Below the pieces are notes generated by a model. The model worked only from the letters and a program-made list of their open reading frames with translations, had not been told where the DNA came from and ran no database searches. The translations under genes and the position numbers were made by a program. DNA of 64,000 bases from assembly GCA_965231025.1 (NCBI GenBank), contig OZ246407.1:1054001-1118000 (forward strand), in the 5' to 3' direction. Shown here in pieces: positions 46,250 through 55,532 of the stretch. Every line of letters starts with the position of its first letter. The first letter of the stretch is position 1. This DNA comes from PALSA-1335 sp965231025 (GTDB taxonomy: Bacteria; Patescibacteriota; Gracilibacteria; UBA1369).

Positions 46250-48097
46250 ATGGGACTCGATACCGGAAACCAAGAAGACAGAATCACGCTGGATGTCGTA
46301 GACCAGAACACAACCCCGACACCCACGGCGGCTCCAACCGGCACCCCCGACCTTACGGCAACCGTCGGAGTCATCGCCAGTAAAGACGGGGAAACCATGC
46401 CATTTGCACCCGTATCACCCGGCGCGCTCACCAAACGACATGCCATGGACGTTCTTGACGGTGTTTTTAAGCCTGCAGCAGAAGGTGTAAAACAAACCGC
46501 CGCCGAAATAACCTCGACAAGCTGCTACCAGTGGGCATCGTGGTTCTCCCAATATCCTGCCTCCACACCGGACAAAAGCTACGATGACGCCGAAAAACTC
46601 CTGGGAGCGCTCTACCTGGGCATCACGCAGCTTCAAGTCGGTATTCCGGAAGAAATAAGGACAAAAATCCAAAGCCTGAAAACCATCATCACCGCATACG
46701 GAACAGAATACTACCGCCTCGTTCAAACCAGCAGAACCGGCGAAATCTCCCCGCTACAGCAGCGGACATTCAGCTCACCGGAGTTCATTGCGGCCGCAGG
46801 TGTTATTGAAGACCTCAAAAGGTTCGGACAATCCATTTACGGGCGGCTGGCGGAAAGAACGGCAAAAGAGGAACAGAGAGCATACCTCAAATCGGACGAA
46901 GGCAAAGCCGTGGCAGGAAGATACCCTCAATTCGCCATACCGTACGAAGCTGCGCCGCACAAAGTGGAAACCGCAAAAAAGAATTACGAAGAAAAATTGC
47001 GGCAGACGGTGCTGAAGCATTTCGCCCACATCGAGGAAGAGAACCGGCTGCTCCTTCATCAGCAGTTCCCGCCGGAAAAAATCGCCGACTTCATTGCCTT
47101 CAAAACCACCCAGTTCATCCATAAAGCCGTTGAAGGAGTCAAATCAAGACTCTCGGACGAAGAAGAGGCAAAGCTCTACGAAAGCCTTCCGGTAACGCTG
47201 ACGTCCATGAGGAAGGATGAAGTCACGGAGACAGCACACGTCGTTTTTGGAACGGACCGGCAGATCCCCGCCGAATACGGGACGGAATTCCAGCTGCTCG
47301 TCGCGCAGGCACTGTTAAAAGCAAAAGCCCTTGAACTCGCCGCCACGGGAAATCAGGAGGACAATGTCCATTTTCTCCAGCACTACGGACACGCCATGAA
47401 AGGAGACGGAGTTCAGTTTACACAGGACCAAAACGCCTGCATCCACCTCCGGCATGAATCCAAAGGAGGGAAATTCGAAGCGGAAAACTTCTATACTCCG
47501 ATCGCGGACAGAGATGCCGACTTTTTTGCCGACTACCTGGTACTCGCCCAAAAAAACGGAAATGTTGAAGGATTGAAAAGGATTTTCCAAGCCGCGATGG
47601 AAACAAGTTTTTCCCACGGAAGAACCATGATGGCCTACGGACAAGCCGCCGAGCTCAAAATCAAATTCTTTAAAAACCTCGAATTCTTCTCCGTAAAAAA
47701 AAGAACGGACTCCCAAAACCCACCCCCGACGTACATAGAAGATACTGACGAAGCCATCGGAACGCTGGCCGACCTTCAGGCAAAAGTACTGTGTCTGCTC
47801 GCCCTCAAAGACCGGACGCTCTCACAACAGGCCGCAGAGCTGGCTGAATTACGAAAAAAAACAGACGCGCACCTCGGTGAAAAAATCAAAATCGGAAACG
47901 ACGCCAACGTGGCCATCCGCACCGCGCAGGAAGAAGCAAAAACGGCCAGGGACGCACTCACAAAAGAACGCGAACAGCATACGCAGTTCCTCAGGGAGAT
48001 CCGTGCAAAGACCGGCGTCATGAGCAGGGATATCGCGGCACTCATCGACACCAAACTCAGGGATTCGGACAAACCCGGAAATCCCCAGAACACGTAA
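46250..48097 (+). CDS. Unknown 615-residue cytoplasmic protein
   Basis: No signal peptide or membrane segment. A Thr/Pro-rich N-terminus (NTTPTPTAAPTGTPDL) leads into a long, mostly helical body and a C-terminal coiled coil (about 500-600, with AAELAELRKKTDAHLGEKIK). A few conserved-looking points are FAHIEEENRLLLHQQFPPEK and ADRDADFFADYLVLAQKNG. I recognise no family. It has its own promoter and lies between hflX and fusA, where reduced genomes usually have translation genes. Codon use looks like that of the neighbours. Confidence 0.75.
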   Translation: MGLDTGNQEDRITLDVVDQNTTPTPTAAPTGTPDLTATVGVIASKDGETMPFAPVSPGALTKRHAMDVLDGVFKPAAEGVKQTAAEITSTSCYQWASWFSQYPASTPDKSYDDAEKLLGALYLGITQLQVGIPEEIRTKIQSLKTIITAYGTEYYRLVQTSRTGEISPLQQRTFSSPEFIAAAGVIEDLKRFGQSIYGRLAERTAKEEQRAYLKSDEGKAVAGRYPQFAIPYEAAPHKVETAKKNYEEKLRQTVLKHFAHIEEENRLLLHQQFPPEKIADFIAFKTTQFIHKAVEGVKSRLSDEEEAKLYESLPVTLTSMRKDEVTETAHVVFGTDRQIPAEYGTEFQLLVAQALLKAKALELAATGNQEDNVHFLQHYGHAMKGDGVQFTQDQNACIHLRHESKGGKFEAENFYTPIADRDADFFADYLVLAQKNGNVEGLKRIFQAAMETSFSHGRTMMAYGQAAELKIKFFKNLEFFSVKKRTDSQNPPPTYIEDTDEAIGTLADLQAKVLCLLALKDRTLSQQAAELAELRKKTDAHLGEKIKIGNDANVAIRTAQEEAKTARDALTKEREQHTQFLREIRAKTGVMSRDIAALIDTKLRDSDKPGNPQNT

Positions 48098-48109
48098 AAC
48101 CTGCCAACC

Positions 48110-48137
48110 TTGACTTCAAAGTCAAAAAACCTATAAT
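48110..48137 (+). promoter_or_regulatory. Promoter of fusA, -35 within a palindrome
   Basis: TTGACT (48110-48115), 16-bp spacer, TATAAT (48132-48137). The -35 is the left half of TTGACTT-CA-AAGTCAA (48110-48125), a possible operator. Confidence 0.7.
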
Positions 48138-48150
48138 ACCAAAGCTTGAA

Positions 48151-48164
48151 ATCGCCTTGGCGAT
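48151..48164 (+). other. Short hairpin in the fusA leader
   Basis: ATCGCC-TT-GGCGAT is a perfect inverted repeat 47 bp before the start codon, inside the expected transcript. Confidence 0.35.
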
Positions 48165-48211
48165 TGAACCTGCGACAATTCTCCATTCATAACCCTTAAT
48201 CATCTATTTCC

Positions 48212-50281
48212 ATGTCAGACGACCTCAGTAAACTGCGTAACTTCGGAATTATTGCGCACATCGATGCCGGTAAAACCACAACAACGGAACGCATCCTCTT
48301 TTATACCGGCAAGAACTACAAAATCGGTGAAGTGCACGAAGGGGCCGCAACCATGGACTGGATGGAACAGGAACGCGAACGCGGAATTACCATTACCTCC
48401 GCCGCCACGACCTGCTCATGGAAAGAGTGCCGGTACAACATTATCGACACTCCGGGGCACGTGGACTTCACGGCTGAAGTTGAACGTTCTTTGCGCGTAC
48501 TGGATGGAGGTGTCGTGGTATTTGACGGTTCCCAGGGTGTTGAACCACAGTCCGAAACCGTATGGCGCCAAGCCGATAAATACGAAGTGCCCCGCATGGC
48601 CTTCGTGAACAAGATGGATAAAATCGGTGCGGACTTTTATATGTCACTCGATTCGATTTTTGAACGTCTGAGTAAGGAAGCCGTAGCGGTACAACTTCCG
48701 ATCGGCCAGGAAAACACCTTCAGCGGTGTGGTGGATCTCGTCCAAATGAAGGCATTCGAGTTTGAAGGCAAACACGGAGAAATCATCAAGGAAATCCCCG
48801 TTCCGGAAGACATGAAAGCCAAGGCCGAGGAATACCGCCACCGCCTGGAGGAAAAAGTTTCCGAAATGAACGACGACCTCATGGAAAAATATTTGAACGG
48901 CGTAAAACTGACGCAGGAAGAAATTGTTCGGGGCATGCGCCACGCCGTGGTACAAAACAAACTCTATCCGGTGTATTGCGGATCAGCTTTGGCCAACAAG
49001 GGTGTCCAGCTCGTACTCGACGGCGTAAACGCCTACCTTCCTTCCCCTCTCGACATCGGAGCGGTCAAAGGAACCAATCCCGACACCGGAGCCGAAGAAG
49101 AACGCAACATGCAGGAAAATCAGCCATTCTCCGCGCTTATTTTCAAAATCATGACGGATCCGTTTGTGGGTAAACTTGCCTACTTCCGCGTGTACTCAGG
49201 TAAACTCACGTCCGGCAGTTATGTCCTGAACAGCAGCACCGGCAACAAGGAACGCATCAGCCGTCTTATTCAGATGCACGCCAACAACCGCAACGAAATC
49301 AAGGAGGTTCATGCCGGCGACATCGCCGCAACCGTGGGCTTAAAAGGAACCTTCACTGGCCACACCCTGTGCGACGAGGATAAACCAATCATTCTTGAAT
49401 CCATCACCTTCCCTGAACCGGTTATCCAGATTGCCATCGAACCGAAGACCAAGGCCGATCAGGAAAAGATGGGTATCGCCCTCCAGAAACTTGCCGAAGA
49501 AGATCCGACATTCCAGGTTAAATCCAACGAAGAGACCGGACAGACCCTCATCGCGGGTATGGGAGAACTCCACCTGGACATTATCGTCGACCGTATGAAG
49601 CGCGAATTCAAGGTGGAAGCGAACATCGGACGTCCGCAGGTTGCCTACCGTGAAACCATCACCACCGAAGTCGACGCCGAAGAGAAGTACGTCAAACAGT
49701 CCGGCGGTCGCGGTCAGTACGGCCACGTCAAAATCACCCTTAGCCCGAACGAACCTGGCAAGGGATACGAATTTATCAACAAGGTGATCGGAGGTAAAAT
49801 TCCCCGTGAATTTATTCCCGCCGTCGACAAGGGTATTAAAGAAGCTCTGACCCGCGGCATTCTTGCCGGCTATCCGGTCGTGGACGTAAAAGTAGAACTG
49901 TACGACGGAAGCTACCATGACGTGGATTCCAACGAACTTGCGTTTAAGATCGCCGGTTCCATGGCGTTCCAGAAAGGCGCCAGACAAGCCTCCCCTGTCA
50001 TCCTTGAACCGATCATGAAGGTGGAAGTCACCACTCCGGAAAACTTCTTCGGTGACGTCATGGGCAACCTCAGCTCAAAGCGCGGCCAGATTTACGAAAC
50101 CACCAACCGCGGTATGGCCAAGGTCATTCACGCCCGCGTTCCGCTCGCCGAAATGTTCGGCTACGCAACCGACCTCCGCTCCATGACCCAGGGCCGCGCG
50201 GCCTACTCCATGGAGTTCGACCACTACGAAAAAGCTCCGACCAACGTCGCCGAAAAGATCATCGCGGACAAGGCGAAATAG
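48212..50281 (+). CDS. fusA: Elongation factor G
   Basis: 689 residues, normal length. GTPase motifs AHIDAGKTTTTERIL (about 16-30), RGITITSAA, DTPGHVDF and NKMDK, followed by domains II-V; QSGGRGQYGHVKI marks domain IV, whose tip enters the A site during translocation. It is one transcription unit with its own promoter and terminator, separated from rpsLG by three other genes. Confidence 0.98.
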   Translation: MSDDLSKLRNFGIIAHIDAGKTTTTERILFYTGKNYKIGEVHEGAATMDWMEQERERGITITSAATTCSWKECRYNIIDTPGHVDFTAEVERSLRVLDGGVVVFDGSQGVEPQSETVWRQADKYEVPRMAFVNKMDKIGADFYMSLDSIFERLSKEAVAVQLPIGQENTFSGVVDLVQMKAFEFEGKHGEIIKEIPVPEDMKAKAEEYRHRLEEKVSEMNDDLMEKYLNGVKLTQEEIVRGMRHAVVQNKLYPVYCGSALANKGVQLVLDGVNAYLPSPLDIGAVKGTNPDTGAEEERNMQENQPFSALIFKIMTDPFVGKLAYFRVYSGKLTSGSYVLNSSTGNKERISRLIQMHANNRNEIKEVHAGDIAATVGLKGTFTGHTLCDEDKPIILESITFPEPVIQIAIEPKTKADQEKMGIALQKLAEEDPTFQVKSNEETGQTLIAGMGELHLDIIVDRMKREFKVEANIGRPQVAYRETITTEVDAEEKYVKQSGGRGQYGHVKITLSPNEPGKGYEFINKVIGGKIPREFIPAVDKGIKEALTRGILAGYPVVDVKVELYDGSYHDVDSNELAFKIAGSMAFQKGARQASPVILEPIMKVEVTTPENFFGDVMGNLSSKRGQIYETTNRGMAKVIHARVPLAEMFGYATDLRSMTQGRAAYSMEFDHYEKAPTNVAEKIIADKAK

Positions 50282-50300
50282 TACCGACACAAGATGTATA

Positions 50301-50333
50301 AAAGGGCGGTTCCAAAGAACTGCCCTTTTTTAT
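50301..50333 (+). terminator. Rho-independent terminator after fusA
   Basis: AAAGGGCGGTT (50301-50311) pairs with AACTGCCCTTT (50318-50328) over 11 bp, followed by a T-rich run. Confidence 0.85.
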
Positions 50334-50377
50334 TTTAAAAATAACCTGCTAAGATATGAACAATTAATCACACCCCA

Positions 50378-50611
50378 ATGAAAAAAATTATTGAAAAAAT
50401 TGAACAGGACCGGATATTCATGAATCTTCTGTCCGGAGCATCAGTGGGATTTATTGTATGGCTGTTGAGCATTTTTACCGATAAATTATTCGGCCTTTCC
50501 ACCTTCTACTACGCCTTAAGCTATTTTGTAACGGGAGGACTCGTCATCGGCGGAATCACCGGACTGATTTCGCGAGAAGTACGATGGCACAAAAAAAATC
50601 AGATTAAATAA
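50378..50611 (+). CDS. Small membrane protein, unknown
   Basis: 77 residues: a charged N-terminal helix, two membrane segments (about 18-35 and 42-62) separated by a short loop, and a basic end (REVRWHKKNQIK). No family recognised. It is 8 bp before gnd and after the fusA terminator, so likely cotranscribed with gnd. Confidence 0.65.
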   Translation: MKKIIEKIEQDRIFMNLLSGASVGFIVWLLSIFTDKLFGLSTFYYALSYFVTGGLVIGGITGLISREVRWHKKNQIK

Positions 50612-50619
50612 TAACGAAT

Positions 50620-52050
50620 ATGTCCCAATCCTCCATCGGTGTCATCGGACTCGCCGTCATGGGCGCCAACCTCGCCCGTAATTTTGCGAGCCGGAACATC
50701 CACACCTCCGTCTTCAACCGCACCTACGAAAAAACGGAAACTCTTCTGAAGGAACACGGCAACGACTACCTCCACGGATTCCCGGAACTCAAGGATTTTG
50801 TAAATTCCCTGGAAAAACCCCGCCGAGTGCTCCTGATGGTGCAGGCCGGTCAGGCGGTCGACGATGTGATTACCCAACTTGCTCCCCTGCTGGAAAAAGA
50901 CGACATTATTATTGACGGAGGAAATTCCGATTACCACGACACGATCCGCCGCACCAAAAACCTGGAACCCACGGGACTCCACTTTGTGGGCATGGGAGTA
51001 TCAGGAGGTGAAGAAGGCGCACTCAAAGGCCCCAGCATCATGCCCGGGGGGACCGACCATTCCTGGACCGCGCTCAGACCGCTCCTGGAAAAAATCGCGG
51101 CCAGGGACTTTGACGGCAACGCCTGCGTCAGCCACATCGGCACGGACGGGGCGGGCCACTACGTAAAGATGATCCACAACGGCATCGAGTACGCCATCAT
51201 GGAGATCATGTCGGAGATTTACGATTCCCTTCGGAAATTCAACCACCTGGACGCCAAAGAAATCAGCGACATCTTTGCCAAACTCCACGACGGCAAACTC
51301 AAATCATTTCTTTTCGAAATAGCCGTTCCCGTGCTGGCCCAGAAAGACAACGTGGGCGAAGGATTCTTGATCGACAAGATTCTGGATAAAGCCGGACAAA
51401 AAGGAACCGGGGCCTGGACGGTTGTTGACGGCGCGCTCAGGGGCATTCCGGTATCTGCGGTGGCGCAGGCCGTATTCGCCCGCTCAACTTCCGCGCAAAA
51501 AGACCTGCGTCTCAAACTGGGCACCCAATATAAAAAACTCAAAGACCAAACCACGGCGGAAATCCCCACCGCAAAAACACCTATCACCGCCGAACTCATC
51601 AATATTCTCGAACAGGCTTTGTACTGCGCTGTCATGCTTTGCTACGCAGAAGGGCTGTTTCTTATCAAAAACACGGCCCGGGAACAGCAATGGAAGATAG
51701 ACCCATCCGAAGTCTGCCGTATCTGGCAGGGAGGATGCATCATCAGGTCCGAACTGCTCATCACCCTCACGAAGATCTATACGTCGAACCCGGCGATAGA
51801 ACATCTCCTGCTGGCACCCGAAATGCAAACCATCGTCGAAGAGAACATCGTATCCCTACGCAGAATTGCGTCCGACAGCGTCCGTCTGGGCCTGCCGATG
51901 CCATCCCTGGTGGCCACCGTAAACTCTTTCGACGCGCTCACCTCCGGAGAACTTCCCGCAAACCTGATTCAGGGGCTTCGGGACTACTTCGGCGCTCACA
52001 CTTTTGAACGGAAAGATCAGAAAGGAATCTTCCATTTCAATTGGTACTAG
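50620..52050 (+). CDS. gnd: 6-phosphogluconate dehydrogenase, decarboxylating
   Basis: 476 residues. NADP-binding GLAVMGANLARNFASR (about 8-23), then DGGNSDYHDT, GMGVSGGEEGALKGPSIMPGG (split across the substrate loop) and catalytic GHYVKMIHNGIEYAIM with Lys and the His-Asn pair; the C-terminal tail ends with the subunit-crossing AHTFERKDQKGIFHFNWY. It makes ribulose-5-phosphate and NADPH. The other oxidative pentose phosphate genes are not in the window. An unusual neighbour of tuf. Confidence 0.97.
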   Translation: MSQSSIGVIGLAVMGANLARNFASRNIHTSVFNRTYEKTETLLKEHGNDYLHGFPELKDFVNSLEKPRRVLLMVQAGQAVDDVITQLAPLLEKDDIIIDGGNSDYHDTIRRTKNLEPTGLHFVGMGVSGGEEGALKGPSIMPGGTDHSWTALRPLLEKIAARDFDGNACVSHIGTDGAGHYVKMIHNGIEYAIMEIMSEIYDSLRKFNHLDAKEISDIFAKLHDGKLKSFLFEIAVPVLAQKDNVGEGFLIDKILDKAGQKGTGAWTVVDGALRGIPVSAVAQAVFARSTSAQKDLRLKLGTQYKKLKDQTTAEIPTAKTPITAELINILEQALYCAVMLCYAEGLFLIKNTAREQQWKIDPSEVCRIWQGGCIIRSELLITLTKIYTSNPAIEHLLLAPEMQTIVEENIVSLRRIASDSVRLGLPMPSLVATVNSFDALTSGELPANLIQGLRDYFGAHTFERKDQKGIFHFNWY

Positions 52051-52069
52051 GAAAACGTGCAAAATTCCC

Positions 52070-52098
52070 TTGCATTGGCATTTTTTTTCCTATAATAT
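52070..52098 (+). promoter_or_regulatory. Promoter of tuf and the S10 block
   Basis: TTGCAT (52070-52075) and either TATAAT (52091-52096, 15-bp spacer) or TAATAT (52093-52098, 17 bp). It gives a leader of about 115 bases before tuf. Confidence 0.6.
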
Positions 52099-52219
52099 CC
52101 TTTCGCATTCGACGGCAAAGATTTAGTTCGTGCTCCAAAAAAAGATGAGAAACATGCCGTCCCAGACGTATCAACAAAATTTAAATTAATAATTACTAAA
52201 TCTTAATTACTCAATACAT

Positions 52220-53404
52220 ATGGCAGACGTATTTAACAGAAATAAGGTCCACGTAAACGTTGGTACAATTGGTCACGTCGACCACGGAAAAACAACTTTG
52301 ACAGCGGCAATCACGATGTATTGCGCGACCAAAGGCATGGCTAAGGCCCGCAAATACGATGAAATCGACAACGCTCCAGAAGAGAAGGCTCGCGGTATTA
52401 CCATTGCGACCTCCCACCAGGAATATGAAACCGACAAGCGTCACTATGCCCACGTTGACTGTCCGGGGCATGCCGACTACGTAAAGAACATGATTACCGG
52501 TGCCGCTCAGATGGACGGCGCTATTCTCGTTTGTTCCGCTGCCGATGGCCCGATGCCTCAGACACGTGAACACATCCTCCTGGCAAAACAGGTGAACGTT
52601 CCATACATTGTGGTGTTCATGAACAAGATGGACATGGCTGATCCTGAAATCGCTGAACTCTCCGAAATGGAAGTAAAAGAGCTCCTCAAGAAATATGGTT
52701 TCGACGCAGACAAAACTCCTTTCATCCGCGGGTCCGCTCTCAAGGCTATGGAAAACCCTGGTGACGCAACTGCCACCAAGTGCATCCAGGAGCTTCTTGA
52801 TGCTCTGGACAGCTACATCCCGGATCCAAAGCGTGAACTCGACAAACCATTCCTTATGCCGGTAGAAGATGTCTTCTCCATTAAGGGACGCGGTACCGTA
52901 GCTACAGGCCGTATTGAAACCGGTATCGTAAAGATCAATGACGAAGTTGAAGTTCTCGGTATTCTCCCGACACGCAAGGTTATTGTAACCGGTGTTGAAA
53001 TGTTCAAGAAACTTCTCGACCAGGGCCAGGCAGGTGACAACGTCGGTCTTCTCCTCCGCGGTGTTGAACGTGAAGACATCGTCCGCGGCCAGGTTCTTGC
53101 CAAGGCAGGTTCCATTAAGCCTCACACAAAATTTGAATCCCAGGTGTACGTTCTGACCAAGGAAGAAGGTGGACGTCATACTCCATTCTTCAAGGGTTAC
53201 AAACCTCAGTTCTACGTCCGCACAACGGATGTAACCGGTGCTATTGAACTCCCTCCGAACGTCGAAATGGTTATGCCGGGCGACGACATCAAGATGGTCG
53301 TTGAACTCGGAGCTCCAATCGCTCTCGACGAAGGAACCCGCTTCGCCATCCGCGAAGGTGGACGCACGGTTGGTTCAGGCGTTGTCACTAAGATCGTCGC
53401 CTAA
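52220..53404 (+). CDS. tuf: Elongation factor Tu
   Basis: 394 residues, normal length. GHVDHGKTTLTAAI (about 19-32), RGITIATSHQEYET, DCPGHADYVKNM (about 81-92), NKMDM (about 136-140) and RGSALKA; domains II and III complete, with TGRIETGIVK and GVVTKIVA at the end. It delivers aminoacyl-tRNA to the ribosome. Codon use is strongly biased to C/T-ending codons, as in highly expressed genes. Heads the transcript of the S10 block. Confidence 0.98.
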   Translation: MADVFNRNKVHVNVGTIGHVDHGKTTLTAAITMYCATKGMAKARKYDEIDNAPEEKARGITIATSHQEYETDKRHYAHVDCPGHADYVKNMITGAAQMDGAILVCSAADGPMPQTREHILLAKQVNVPYIVVFMNKMDMADPEIAELSEMEVKELLKKYGFDADKTPFIRGSALKAMENPGDATATKCIQELLDALDSYIPDPKRELDKPFLMPVEDVFSIKGRGTVATGRIETGIVKINDEVEVLGILPTRKVIVTGVEMFKKLLDQGQAGDNVGLLLRGVEREDIVRGQVLAKAGSIKPHTKFESQVYVLTKEEGGRHTPFFKGYKPQFYVRTTDVTGAIELPPNVEMVMPGDDIKMVVELGAPIALDEGTRFAIREGGRTVGSGVVTKIVA

Positions 53405-53418
53405 TCGACCCTCCCAAA

Positions 53419-53449
53419 CCCTACATTCTACATTCTATATTCTCGACCT
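53419..53449 (+). repeat. Degenerate heptamer repeats before rpsJ
   Basis: Units CCCTACA, TTCTACA, TTCTATA, TTCTCGA between tuf and rpsJ. Confidence 0.75.
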
Positions 53450-53454
53450 TCCAA

Positions 53455-53781
53455 ATGGCTACAGCTAAGCAGAAAATCCGCATCAAGATCCAGGCATACG
53501 ACCACAAGGTAGCCGATGACTCAGCCAGACTCATCATTGAAACTGCGGAACGCACCGGTGCCATCGTGGCCGGTCCAATCCCTCTCCCGACAAAGATTGA
53601 AAAATACACCGTCAACCGTTCAACCTTTGTTCACAAGAACGCAAGAGACCAGTTTGAAATGAGAACGCACAAAAGATTGATCGATATCACCGAAAGTACC
53701 CCGAAGACCATTGACTCACTCACTAATCTAAGTCTCCCTGCCGGCGTCGACATTGAAATCAAGATGCTCCAGGCGGCTTAA
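53455..53781 (+). CDS. rpsJ: Ribosomal protein S10
   Basis: 108 residues. Shows KIRIKIQAYDHKVADDSARL and the loop region AGPIPLPTKIEKYTVNRS, the S10 hallmark, followed by THKRLIDI. Like NusE it can also join antitermination complexes. First ribosomal gene of the S10 block. Confidence 0.97.
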   Translation: MATAKQKIRIKIQAYDHKVADDSARLIIETAERTGAIVAGPIPLPTKIEKYTVNRSTFVHKNARDQFEMRTHKRLIDITESTPKTIDSLTNLSLPAGVDIEIKMLQAA

Positions 53782-53911
53782 CAACTCAACATACAACAAG
53801 CATGTTGAAAAGAAGCGCGGGTTCTCAGGGATCACATCCCCAACGCCATATGGCAAGAATCTTCACTTCCGTCCCCTCCCATTCGGGAGCTAAGACTTAA
53901 CCTCTACTCTT
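53782..53911 (+). promoter_or_regulatory. Structured rpsJ-rplC spacer
   Basis: 130 bases with three small hairpins: CAACA-AGCA-TGTTG (about 53797), GGGAT-CAC-ATCCC (about 53829) and CTCCC-ATTC-GGGAG (about 53876). It lacks heptamer repeats, unlike most other long spacers here. A regulatory leader for the L3 part of the operon is possible. Confidence 0.35.
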
Positions 53912-54493
53912 ATGACCGGTTTGATCGGTAAAAAATTAGGCATGACGAGAGTCATTCAAGACGATGGCCGCGTGATCCCAATGACGGTGATCCAGTGTGA
54001 ACCAAATGTAATCGCACAGATCAAAACCGTTGAAAAAGATGGATATCCGGCGATAGTCCTGGGATTTTCCCAGTTAAAAAAACCTACAAAGACCCGGAAG
54101 TTCTACGTACTGAAAGAGTTCCGCATCAAAGGCGACGAACAGGTAAAAACAGGAGACACCGTCACCATCGAGATGTTTAAGGAAGGTGATGTAGTCAGCG
54201 TGACCGGAACATCCAAAGGTAAAGGTTTCCAGGGTGTCGTCAAACGCCATCATATGGCCGGCGGCCCCGCATCCCACGGCTCACACTTCCACCGCGAACC
54301 CGGTTCAGTAGGCGCCCGCGCAAAACCGGGAAAGATCCTGCGCGGTAAACGCATGGCCGGCCACATGGGTGACGAAACCACAACGATCCGCACCTCTGTA
54401 GTCTACCTCGACAGTAAAAAGAACCTCGTCGGTATCAAGGGCGCCGTTCCTGGAGGGAACAACGGCATTGTATCACTCAAGAAACTTAACTAA
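53912..54493 (+). CDS. rplC: Ribosomal protein L3
   Basis: 193 residues, slightly shorter than usual (about 205-210). GLIGKKLGMTRVIQDDGRVI at the start and the central GKGFQGVVKRHHMAGGPASH and GSVGARAKPGKILRGKRMAG strings, each the conserved loop region reaching the peptidyl transferase centre. The start follows a structured spacer. Confidence 0.97.
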   Translation: MTGLIGKKLGMTRVIQDDGRVIPMTVIQCEPNVIAQIKTVEKDGYPAIVLGFSQLKKPTKTRKFYVLKEFRIKGDEQVKTGDTVTIEMFKEGDVVSVTGTSKGKGFQGVVKRHHMAGGPASHGSHFHREPGSVGARAKPGKILRGKRMAGHMGDETTTIRTSVVYLDSKKNLVGIKGAVPGGNNGIVSLKKLN

Positions 54494-54510
54494 TCGCAAC
54501 TTACGTCATC

Positions 54511-55152
54511 ATGGCTAAAATTACACTTTACAACCAGCAGGGAGAAAAAAAAGGAGATGTTCAAGTTTCTGACACCATCTTTGGTGCGAAATTTAACGAG
54601 GATCTCATTCACCAGGCACTTGTGCGCCAACAGGCCAACGCCCGCGTAAGTGAAATTACCCACACCAAGACCAAGGGTGAAGTCCGCGGCGGCGGTAAAA
54701 AACCTTTCCCTCAGAAGGGTACGGGCCGCGCCCGCCAGGGTTCCATCCGCAATCCCCACTGGAAGGGCGGCGGCGTAGCTTTCGGTCCGAGAAATAACCG
54801 TAACTACACCCAGATGATGCCGAAGAAGCAGCGCCGTCTGGCACTCTTCTCCGCACTCTCGTCAAAACTGACGGACGGAAAAATCATCGCCCTGGACAAG
54901 TATGAAGCAAAAGAGGCGAAAACGAAGAACTTCATGGCAATGCTCCACAAACTCCCGATTGAAAAAGACGTTCTCATTCTCATTCCTGAAAAAGACGACA
55001 CCGTTCAAAAATCAAGCGCAAACCTTCCATACGTCAAAACCATGCTCGTCAACTACCTGAACATCCGTGATCTTCAACGTTTTGATCAGATCCTGTTTTT
55101 CGAAAAATCCCTCAAGAAAATGGAAGAACTTTTTACCACGCAAGAAGCGTAA
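54511..55152 (+). CDS. rplD: Ribosomal protein L4
   Basis: 213 residues. Conserved tunnel loop KGEVRGGGKKPFPQKGTGRA followed by RQGSIRNPHWKGGGVAFGP. Lines the exit tunnel. C-terminal domain complete, ending in a helical KKMEELFTTQEA. Confidence 0.96.
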   Translation: MAKITLYNQQGEKKGDVQVSDTIFGAKFNEDLIHQALVRQQANARVSEITHTKTKGEVRGGGKKPFPQKGTGRARQGSIRNPHWKGGGVAFGPRNNRNYTQMMPKKQRRLALFSALSSKLTDGKIIALDKYEAKEAKTKNFMAMLHKLPIEKDVLILIPEKDDTVQKSSANLPYVKTMLVNYLNIRDLQRFDQILFFEKSLKKMEELFTTQEA

Positions 55153-55159
55153 TCCTGCG

Positions 55160-55189
55160 ACCTACATTCTACCGACCTAAGCCCTAAAC
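55160..55189 (+). repeat. Degenerate heptamer repeats before rplW
   Basis: Units ACCTACA, TTCTACC, GACCTAAG, CCCTAAA before the rplW ATG. Confidence 0.7.
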
Positions 55190-55190
55190 T

Positions 55191-55493
55191 ATGGAAACAC
55201 TGTACACACTCATCAAGCCCGTCGTCACCGAAAAGGCAACCGCGCTGAGCACCAAACTCAAGTACGCGTTCTGGGTCAACCGCAAGGCGACAAAGATCGA
55301 CATCAAGCGTGCCATCAAAGAGGCTTACGGCGTTGACGTCGCGACAGTTCACATTATGAACACGCCCGCCAAAACCCGCGTTGCCCGCCGCATGATCGTA
55401 GACAAAAGACCTAAAATGAGAAAAGCCATCGTTACCATCAAGGGAGGGAAAAAGCTTGATGTCACGACTATTTCCAAAGACGCCAAAAAATAA
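55191..55493 (+). CDS. rplW: Ribosomal protein L23
   Basis: 100 residues. LIKPVVTEKATALS start and KATKIDIKRAIKEAYGVDV helix; the tunnel-exit docking protein for trigger factor and SRP. Normal length. Confidence 0.95.
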   Translation: METLYTLIKPVVTEKATALSTKLKYAFWVNRKATKIDIKRAIKEAYGVDVATVHIMNTPAKTRVARRMIVDKRPKMRKAIVTIKGGKKLDVTTISKDAKK

Positions 55494-55529
55494 CCTCTAA
55501 GACCTAAATTCTAAATTCTCTATTCTACC
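55494..55529 (+). repeat. Degenerate heptamer repeats before rplB
   Basis: Units CTCTAAG, ACCTAAA, TTCTAAA, TTCTCTA, TTCTACC fill almost the whole gap. Confidence 0.8.
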
Positions 55530-55532
55530 AAC

